36,452 nt of DNA. Origin: UBA4416 sp046594225 (GTDB lineage Bacteria > Bacteroidota > Bacteroidia > B-17B0 > Aurantibacillaceae). The notes below the pieces were generated by a model, which searched no databases, was not told the origin of the DNA, and saw only the letters and a list, made by a program, of their open reading frames with translations. The stretch covers positions 1 through 36,452 of the forward strand of contig JBKJPW010000216.1 in assembly GCA_046594225.1 (NCBI GenBank), written 5' to 3'. The position numbers and the translations under genes were made by a program. Of the stretch, positions 31,363 to 36,452 are shown piece by piece; position 1 is the first letter of the stretch, and every line of letters starts with the position of its first letter.

Positions 31363-31719
31363 CTACTTTTTTGTAAATGTTGTTTTATGACATAAATCAA
31401 CAACTACAGAGTCTTTATGAAAAGGGTAAGTTATGATACACGTAGCATAATTTTCTCTAGAAAATGTTTCTTTAATTACTGTCCTATAATAAAGCCCACC
31501 TAGTTGTTTAACTTTAATTCTACACTGAAAGTAATGTGGTCCTGCCCAACCTATTCGCCTTTGAATACGAGTTTTATATTTTTCAGATTCCCATTTAGCA
31601 TAAGTTGTTTTCTGGTCAATAGACATTATCAATGCTCCAAAATATATACAACTATTTAATGACATTAAGAAAACGGAAAATAATACAATAACTAAAAATC
31701 GTTTTGAGTAATTTATCAT
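31363..31719 (-). CDS. Small putative lipoprotein of unknown function
   Basis: This 118-residue protein starts at the ATG at 31719 with MINYSKRFLVIVLFSVFLMS, then LNSC, a lipobox-like end to the signal peptide with Cys as the lipid anchor. The mature part is basic and beta-rich (YKTRIQRRIGWAGPHYFQCR, VVVDLCHKTTFTKK) with no domain I recognise. The frame is open upstream to 31758, but that would overlap the preceding gene and put the signal peptide inside the protein, so the inner ATG is preferred. It lies 22 bp after the CsgG/TolB-like gene and is probably co-transcribed. Confidence 0.7.
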   Translation of the reverse strand: MINYSKRFLVIVLFSVFLMSLNSCIYFGALIMSIDQKTTYAKWESEKYKTRIQRRIGWAGPHYFQCRIKVKQLGGLYYRTVIKETFSRENYATCIITYPFHKDSVVVDLCHKTTFTKK

Positions 31720-31741
31720 TGTGATATAATTTATAATATGA

Positions 31742-32872
31742 TTATTTATTCTTCGCATTAAACCCTAAAGAAGCACCAATTCTAAATCCATCTTTACCAG
31801 GAATTACATATATGTTAACTGGCAAGTTTAATTTTCCTGATTTAAAAGTTCGTCCAAATGCTAATACAAAACCTGTTTGAATTGCATAATCACCTCTACT
31901 ATCTAATCGCTCTTTAATAGTGAATGGATTTTTTACATTTTCATTTTCCGGATTACTTGTCCATTCTTGCTCTCTATGCCAAGTGTTTGTTGTGTCGTAA
32001 TAGCCTCTTGATTTTGGTGATAAATTAATCGTTGGTCCTAAAGCAAATTCCCAACCATTTACATTACTTCGTAAACCATGTAATAATGAAAAACCAGGAA
32101 TAAAATAACCTTGATCAACACCTGTTATCATAGGAACAAATTCGAATAATGCCTGAATTTTCCCTTCATTTAGATACTGTTTTTCAAACTGATAACCAAA
32201 CTGAAACATCATCGGAAATGCCTCAAACCCACCAACTGATTTATCAGCTTGTAAAATATTGGCTGTATTGCCAGTAAATGTAACAAAACCTAAACGAGGT
32301 CCGTCTAGCCTTAATCTGTCTTTTGAAGGGTTATTTAGTGCGTTATCAAAGCCATTGCGTTGAGTTAATTTGGCTAAAACATTTTCATCAACTATTTTGT
32401 TGAACATAGTACGAACCGTAACATTAGTAAATGCTTGCAACTCATCGGGTAAATTTAAAAACTCCATTACCGTTGTTTTTTCAATAGACTTAGATTTTAC
32501 ATCAATTAAACGTAATGTGTAAATTATAGACTTTGGATATAGTTCGATACTTCCACTTAGCATTTTATCTGAATGAATAGTTTCACCAATTTCAGTTAAA
32601 CACAATTTACCAAAACAGTTGTTGATGCTTAGTTTATTTTTTTCTACCATATAGGCTACGTCGTATCTATCCATTACTTCAAAAGTATCGAGCTTTTCTA
32701 ATTCTGTTCGTACTAAGTTCCCCATTTGTTGTGGTTCGCTTTTTAGGCCCGAAATATCAATTGATAAAATGGTTAATGTAGATTTTTCCTTTTTTACATC
32801 TTGGGCAATACCTGAATTTATATATAAACAAGCGGCACCAAATAAAACGATTGATTTAAAAGTTGTTTTCAT
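31742..32872 (-). CDS. Secreted protein with CsgG/TolB-N-like domain and C-terminal outer-membrane barrel region
   Basis: This 376-residue protein has a signal peptide (MKTTFKSIVLFGAACLYINS, then GIAQ). The N-terminal domain (about 30-170) reads TILSIDISGLKSEPQQMGNL, then VRTELEKLDTFEVMDRYDV and LTEIGETIHSDKMLSGSIEL. This is the alpha/beta pattern of CsgG- and TolB-N-like periplasmic domains, which bind partner proteins. The C-terminal half has alternating strands and a barrel-like end (GKDGFRIGASLGFNAKNK). It would sit in the outer membrane with a periplasmic face. Related Bacteroidota proteins are mostly uncharacterised. Operon partners are the small lipoprotein and, further on, the CDP-alcohol transferase. 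Confidence 0.72.
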   Translation of the reverse strand: MKTTFKSIVLFGAACLYINSGIAQDVKKEKSTLTILSIDISGLKSEPQQMGNLVRTELEKLDTFEVMDRYDVAYMVEKNKLSINNCFGKLCLTEIGETIHSDKMLSGSIELYPKSIIYTLRLIDVKSKSIEKTTVMEFLNLPDELQAFTNVTVRTMFNKIVDENVLAKLTQRNGFDNALNNPSKDRLRLDGPRLGFVTFTGNTANILQADKSVGGFEAFPMMFQFGYQFEKQYLNEGKIQALFEFVPMITGVDQGYFIPGFSLLHGLRSNVNGWEFALGPTINLSPKSRGYYDTTNTWHREQEWTSNPENENVKNPFTIKERLDSRGDYAIQTGFVLAFGRTFKSGKLNLPVNIYVIPGKDGFRIGASLGFNAKNK

Positions 32873-32891
32873 TTTTTATTTGTTTTAATAA

Positions 32892-33059
32892 TTAATAAAG
32901 TAAATCTGTAAAGCAAGTCATGGGGGTATTGGTTATTTTTTCAGCACCATATAACTGCTTGATATTTTTGATAGTGCTTTTAGTAATTATAATTGTTGAA
33001 AATATAATTGCACTGGATAATATGATGTTTATGGTTTGTTTTAAGATTGATGTTTTCAT
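32892..33059 (-). CDS. Small membrane ORF of unknown function
   Basis: This frame of 55 codons starts at the ATG at 33059 (MKTSILKQTINIILSSAIIF) and ends at a TAA at 32892. It has one hydrophobic segment (INIILSSAIIFSTIIIT) followed by a polar tail with a single Cys (NTPMTCFTDLLY). It fills the otherwise empty 215-bp gap between two secreted-protein genes on the same strand, 28 bp after the upstream stop and 19 bp before the next ATG. This spacing fits an operon member. I recognise no family, and a chance ORF in A+T-rich DNA is possible. Confidence 0.45.
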   Translation of the reverse strand: MKTSILKQTINIILSSAIIFSTIIITKSTIKNIKQLYGAEKITNTPMTCFTDLLY

Positions 33060-33087
33060 GATTTATGTTTTATTTATTAATAATTAA

Positions 33088-33876
33088 TTAGTAGCCATTA
33101 TATATATCTACAATTTCACTACGCTTATTTTTTTTCTTGTTTCGATAAACGATATTCACTACATGGCCAGAAATTCTAAGAACAGCGCCCGCAACAAAAG
33201 CTGAAACTAGATTACTTGAATTGTTAAATCCCGCTCCTCCGTTAACTCCAAATGCGCTTCCTAAAGCTGCCAAATGAATACCTGCGCCTGCTAAAAACAA
33301 ACCAGGAGCAAGAGCAGCTTCTTTTAATTTATATTCATTTAGTTTTTTAAATTCTTTTTTAAGTATGAGCTGCGTCTCAGAAGATGGATGATCAGATATC
33401 ATAGAATACAATTTTCTATCGCTGATTGCTCTTTCATGATAAATTATTTTGTTACCAGAGAGTCTTAATCTATCTGGATTTACACTCAACTGTCTATTAA
33501 TATTGATTGGTTCGACAACTACAATCGACTTTATAGTATCCCTAGCTCCGTTAGAGTATACTATCAAAAAAATTTCGTTTTTAGAAGATAAATAATTCGG
33601 GCCATTTAAATTATCAAAACGTTGATACTTAATTTCTGAAATTCCTATCTCCATTATTTTAGCTACAACAACTGTTTTATTTTTAAAATGGATAGTGTCT
33701 TGAGCATTGATAAAAAATGAACTCATTAATACAATAACCATTGAACAAATTTTAACAAGTTGATTTGTATTTATTTTGTTTTTAGCTTTATTTAATAGAA
33801 TAAATAGATGAATAACAACTACAACTATTAGACTAATTAGTAAAGTGATTTTTTCGATGTTGTTTAAAGTTTCCAT
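33088..33876 (-). CDS. Secreted or membrane protein of unknown function with an extended N-terminus
   Basis: This 262-residue protein contains DTIHFKNKTVVVAKIMEIGI, then SEIKYQRFDNLNGPNYL and EIFLIVYSNGARD, a pattern I know from many uncharacterised Bacteroidota secreted proteins that start right after the signal peptide. Here a normal-looking signal peptide (MVIVLMSSFFINAQ, from residue 47) is preceded by 46 residues with another hydrophobic helix (ITLLISLIVVVVIHLFILL). A promoter fits the long start at 33876, so the extension may be real. A start at 33738 is the alternative. A Gly/Ala-rich hydrophobic stretch near residue 190-235 and a basic C-terminus follow. The function is unknown. Confidence 0.65.
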   Translation of the reverse strand: METLNNIEKITLLISLIVVVVIHLFILLNKAKNKINTNQLVKICSMVIVLMSSFFINAQDTIHFKNKTVVVAKIMEIGISEIKYQRFDNLNGPNYLSSKNEIFLIVYSNGARDTIKSIVVVEPININRQLSVNPDRLRLSGNKIIYHERAISDRKLYSMISDHPSSETQLILKKEFKKLNEYKLKEAALAPGLFLAGAGIHLAALGSAFGVNGGAGFNNSSNLVSAFVAGAVLRISGHVVNIVYRNKKKNKRSEIVDIYNGY

Positions 33877-33902
33877 AATTATTTTGATTAAGATTTATAG
33901 GT

Positions 33903-33934
33903 CAAAATTAGATGGAAGGAGAGCTTTATTGAAA
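33903..33934 (-). promoter_or_regulatory. Predicted promoter of the 262-residue protein gene
   Basis: On the minus strand TTTC (33934-33931) is followed after 20 bp by TAATTTTG (33910-33903), an exact TAnnTTTG match, 26 bp before the ATG at 33876. It probably also serves the genes downstream to 30730. Between it and the divergent promoter at 34045 I see nothing else. Confidence 0.5.
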
Positions 33935-34044
33935 CGGCTTTATAGACCAAACCTGTGGTTTATTGCAAAAAGTCCGAATTGAAGAACTTTATATCACCAT
34001 TAATCAGAAATTATTTGTAATAAATAAGGTCATAAAGGAGTTAA

Positions 34045-34076
34045 TTTGCGTTTTTTGCAAATAATTAATACATTTA
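34045..34076 (+). promoter_or_regulatory. Predicted promoter of the BetR-like regulator
   Basis: TTTG (34045-34048) and TACATTTA (34069-34076) are separated by 20 bp, close to the Bacteroidota consensus, and end 22 bp before the ATG at 34099. Confidence 0.6.
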
Positions 34077-34098
34077 TTAGTATTAAATACCACAAAGA

Positions 34099-35091
34099 AT
34101 GGCCAATAAAAAAACAGATTTTCCAATGCAAGAAGCATTTATTAAGCATTTAAAGCAAGTTGTACCTGCAAATGTTTCGTTAGTAGATGATATTGCTGAT
34201 TTATTACAAATAAGTAATGATAGCGCCTACCGTCGTTTGCGTAACGAAACCGAATTGAGTTTAGATGAAACTTACAAAATATGTAAGCATTACCGAATTT
34301 CAATAGATTCGGTTTTATCAAATAAAGGCGATTCTGTTACTTGCAATTATATTAAACTAACCGACTCAGAAGAAAACTTTGATAATTACTTAACTGGGTT
34401 ATTAATGCAATTAGAGCGCTTACAGAAATCTGAAGATGCAAAAATTATATATGCGGCCGAAGAAATTCCTATTTTTCATTCATTCTTTTCAAAAGAATTA
34501 GCTGCCTTTAAATTATTTTATTGGCAACGTTCGGTTTTAAATATACCAGCTTATCAAACCAAAAAATTTGATTGGGATGTGATTTCTGAAAAGCAATTAG
34601 AAATAACAGATAAAATTCATAAAACCTACCTTAAAATTCCTAGTACTGAAATATGGACAGATGAAACTATCAATACTACCATTAAACAAATAGAATATTA
34701 TTTTGAATCGGGAGCATTTAAAGAAAAAGAAGATGCTATTTTAGTTTTACAAGAATTAAAAAAAATGGCTCAAGCAATTAATCAATATGCTGAAGAGGAA
34801 AATAAATTAAAAAACTGTTCCTTTAATTTATACAATAGCGATTTAGTGATTGGTACAAATTGCATTCATGTTACCGTTGCAGGTTCTGTTATGTCGTATA
34901 TTTCGTTTAATACCATGAATTCGTTAACCACTAGCAATAATCAATTTTGTGAGGAAATAGAACATTGGATGAAAAACCTGATAAAAAAATCAACGCTAAT
35001 TAGTAGCATAGCTGAAAAACAACGCTTTCAGTTTTTTAGTAAAGCATATAAGGCTATTGATTTATGCATTGAACGAATTAAGAATTATTAG
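34099..35091 (+). CDS. BetR-like helix-turn-helix transcriptional regulator
   Basis: This 330-residue protein has an N-terminal helix-turn-helix region (about 20-75): VSLVDDIADLLQISNDSAYR, then RRLRNETELSLDETYKICKH. The long alpha-helical C-terminal domain (about 85-330) has no enzyme motif. This build matches a group of Bacteroidota regulators carrying a BetR-type DNA-binding domain and an uncharacterised helical ligand or dimerisation region. It is divergent from the 262-residue secreted-protein gene, so that operon is a reasonable target, but this is inference. It ends before a G+C-rich hairpin repeat. Confidence 0.78.
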   Translation: MANKKTDFPMQEAFIKHLKQVVPANVSLVDDIADLLQISNDSAYRRLRNETELSLDETYKICKHYRISIDSVLSNKGDSVTCNYIKLTDSEENFDNYLTGLLMQLERLQKSEDAKIIYAAEEIPIFHSFFSKELAAFKLFYWQRSVLNIPAYQTKKFDWDVISEKQLEITDKIHKTYLKIPSTEIWTDETINTTIKQIEYYFESGAFKEKEDAILVLQELKKMAQAINQYAEEENKLKNCSFNLYNSDLVIGTNCIHVTVAGSVMSYISFNTMNSLTTSNNQFCEEIEHWMKNLIKKSTLISSIAEKQRFQFFSKAYKAIDLCIERIKNY

Positions 35092-35123
35092 GCCCCACCC
35101 CAGCCCTCCCCAAAGGGGAGGGA
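35091..35123. repeat. G+C-rich interspersed hairpin upstream of ispD
   Basis: CCCTCCCC (35104-35111) and GGGGAGGG (35115-35122) form a perfect 8-bp stem with loop AAA, preceded by ggccccacccca. This stands out in a low-G+C window and resembles a hairpin I recall as scattered through many Bacteroidota genomes. There is no T-run, so it is not a standard terminator. Confidence 0.7.
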
Positions 35124-35147
35124 GAGTAAAATGTAAAAAAACAAAAC

Positions 35148-35816
35148 ATGAATTCACACTATAACATTATCATAGTTGCAGGCGGAACAGGCTCTAGAAT
35201 GCAATCAACTGTTCCAAAACAATTTATTGAAATAAAAGGTAAACCTATTTTAATTCATACTATAGACAAATTTTTGGAGTTTGATGAATTCATCAACGTC
35301 ATTGTCTGCGTTCATAAAGATTATATGACGGATGCTAATTTTATGCTGGCAGAATATTTTCCAGATAAAAATGTACAAATAGTTGCTGGCGGTGAAACCC
35401 GTTTTCATTCTGTGAAAAATGGATTAAATACTATTACAAACAAAAATGATATTGTTGGTATACACGATGCAGCTAGACCATTTGTGAGTGTAGAAACCAT
35501 TAAACGTTGTTTTGAAACTGCTGCACAAAAAGGAAACGCTATTCCTATCTCTCCAATTAATGAAAGCTTAAGAATGGTAACTAATAGCATTAATAAAGCA
35601 GTGAGTAGAGATGATTATAAAATCGTACAAACACCACAATGTTTTTTAGTATCAAAAATAAAAGAAGCCTTTCAACAAAATTACTCTCCATTTTTTACAG
35701 ATGATGCTACAGTGCTAGAAGGAATGGATGAAACCATTAATATAGTGGAAGGCAACTTTGAGAATATAAAAATCACCAATCCGTACGATTTAAAATTTGC
35801 TGAACTGTATTTATGA
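35148..35816 (+). CDS. ispD: 2-C-methyl-D-erythritol 4-phosphate cytidylyltransferase
   Basis: This 222-residue enzyme joins CTP and MEP to give CDP-ME, the third step of the non-mevalonate isoprenoid pathway in the cytoplasm. It has the nucleotide-binding start IIIVAGGTGSRM, then VPKQFIEIKGKPI, VGIHDAARPFVS, VSRDDYKIVQTPQCF and FTDDATVLEG, all characteristic. The length is normal. The end overlaps the next gene's ATG (ATGA at 35813-35816), so ispD and polX are translationally coupled. A close paralogue (TarI/RbtT) uses ribitol phosphate, but its genes usually sit with teichoic acid or sugar loci, which is not the case here. Confidence 0.93.
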   Translation: MNSHYNIIIVAGGTGSRMQSTVPKQFIEIKGKPILIHTIDKFLEFDEFINVIVCVHKDYMTDANFMLAEYFPDKNVQIVAGGETRFHSVKNGLNTITNKNDIVGIHDAARPFVSVETIKRCFETAAQKGNAIPISPINESLRMVTNSINKAVSRDDYKIVQTPQCFLVSKIKEAFQQNYSPFFTDDATVLEGMDETINIVEGNFENIKITNPYDLKFAELYL

Positions 35817-36418
35817 TGACAACGGAAGAAATAGCAGATGCATTAGAAGTAACTGGAAAATTAATGGAGCTTCATAACGAAAATCCATTTAAAATTAAAT
35901 CCATTAATAGTGCGGCTTATAAATTAAGTAAAACACGAATCGATTTAAGCAATCCAACAGTTGAGGAGTTAACAAAACTAGAAGGTATTGGTAAAAGCCT
36001 AGCTGAAAAAATAATTGAATTTACTGAAACAGGAACTACTAAAGAATTACAAGAACTCATGGCAAAAACTCCTATAGGAGTAATTGACATGTTGGGAATA
36101 AAAGGTTTAGGGCCAAAAAAAGTAAGACAATTATGGGCAGAACTAGAACTAGAAAGTGTTACCGAATTATTATATGCTTGCAACGAAAATAGATTAATTG
36201 AATTAAAAGGTTTTGGCGAAAAAACTCAAAATACCATTATTCAAAACATTCAGTTTAAAATAAAAAACACAGGTTGGTTTCATTATGCTTATGCTGAAAA
36301 AATAGGGCAACCCATTATTGATGCTATTAAAGAACAAACAGATTTAGTAAGCTTTACAGGTGCTATGTATCGTAAATGCGAAGTGATTGAAGAAATAGAT
36401 ACTTTCATCACCAACTAA
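35813..36418 (+). CDS. polX: DNA polymerase/3'-5' exonuclease PolX, N-terminal part only (broken by fold-back at contig end)
   Basis: The 201 visible residues correspond to the N-terminal helix-hairpin-helix region of bacterial PolX, a gap-filling family X polymerase usually of about 550-570 residues with a C-terminal PHP exonuclease. Motifs are LMELHNENPFKIKSINSAAY, KLEGIGKSLAEKIIEF, DMLGIKGLGPKKVRQLW, LLYACNENRLIELKGFGEKT and, near the end, SFTGAMYRKCEVIEEID, where the nucleotidyltransferase domain should begin. The stop at 36416 lies in the spacer of a perfect inverted repeat that ends with the window, so the stop is probably artificial and the rest of the gene is missing. The start overlaps the ispD stop; a second ATG follows at 35816. 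Confidence 0.85.
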   Translation: MMTTEEIADALEVTGKLMELHNENPFKIKSINSAAYKLSKTRIDLSNPTVEELTKLEGIGKSLAEKIIEFTETGTTKELQELMAKTPIGVIDMLGIKGLGPKKVRQLWAELELESVTELLYACNENRLIELKGFGEKTQNTIIQNIQFKIKNTGWFHYAYAEKIGQPIIDAIKEQTDLVSFTGAMYRKCEVIEEIDTFITN

Positions 36419-36452
36419 AATATCTATTTCTTCAATCACTTCGCATTTACGA
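36370..36452. repeat. 32-bp perfect fold-back inverted repeat at the right end
   Basis: Bases 36370-36401 inside polX recur as the exact reverse complement at 36421-36452, with a 19-base spacer, and the window ends exactly at the end of the second arm. A coding stretch turning back on itself at a contig end is typical of a chimeric read or assembly fold-back, not of a natural gene end. Confidence 0.9.

Noticed and set aside
36402..36418. Genuine C-terminus and stop of a short PolX-like protein
   Set aside because: The stop lies in the spacer of a perfect fold-back at the window end, and the family continues past this point; best read as artefact.
1..36452. Mobile element or prophage
   Set aside because: No transposase, integrase, terminal inverted repeats or phage structural genes seen; the inverted repeat at the right end is within polX and at the contig edge.

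Overview
The window is a low-G+C (about one third G+C by eye) piece of a Bacteroidota genome. The signs are TAnnTTTG-type promoters, PID-CTERM/exosortase sorting, UpxY/RfaH-like NusG paralogues, OMP_b-brl_3 TonB-type receptors, TSP3-repeat outer-membrane barrels, AQ-ending signal peptides and a Bacteroidetes-type PolX. I cannot place it below phylum. It looks like a whole contig: the leftmost gene (legB-like) is cut by the left edge, and the right end is a perfect 32-bp fold-back that breaks polX, which points to an assembly or amplification artefact. I see no rRNA, tRNA, CRISPR array, transposase or phage gene. No gene-free stretch exceeds about 230 bp.

Region 1 (1-6329, minus strand) is a surface-polysaccharide operon. 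It starts at a winged-helix regulator, then an UpxY/RfaH-like NusG paralogue, an RffA/WecE-type sugar aminotransferase, the Wzm/Wzt ABC exporter, an OafA-type acyltransferase and a LegB-type UDP-GlcNAc 4,6-dehydratase that runs off the edge. The logic is antiterminated synthesis of a glycan carrying an amino-dideoxy sugar and perhaps a nonulosonic acid, exported by an ABC transporter with a glycan-binding C-terminal domain. Region 2 (6428-12245) holds a divergent MBOAT O-acyltransferase with an SGNH-like partner. It converges on wbpP (UDP-GlcNAc 4-epimerase) and a Wzc-type tyrosine autokinase with a Tyr-Gly repeat tail.

Region 3 (12303-13617) is a compact protein-sorting cassette: a 74-residue proline-rich PID-CTERM substrate, a terminator-like hairpin, an exosortase (XrtX-like, Cys/Arg/His triad) and a small membrane partner. 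It diverges from the wzc promoter. Substrate, sorting enzyme and accessory protein sit side by side, and this is the most distinctive system in the window.

Region 4 (13734-25712) is mixed: glyA, a Cache-HAMP-SpoIIE phosphatase, a large M16 peptidase, a DUF898 (YjgN) membrane protein paired with an M48 metalloprotease, an OMP_b-brl_3 outer-membrane receptor and a small secreted protein. Region 5 (25744-33876, minus) is rich in envelope proteins: three linked proteins combining outer-membrane barrels, TSP3 calcium repeats, an EF-hand and SPOR-like domains, then a divergent CDP-alcohol phosphatidyltransferase, a lipoprotein, a CsgG/TolB-like barrel protein, a 55-residue ORF and a secreted protein of unknown role. 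Region 6 (34099-36452, plus) has a BetR-like regulator, ispD and the broken polX.

Small-scale structure includes a family of three terminators sharing a CCAGCTGG core, several TTTG-N19/20-TAnnTTTA/G promoters that settle start codons, and a G+C-rich interspersed hairpin upstream of ispD.
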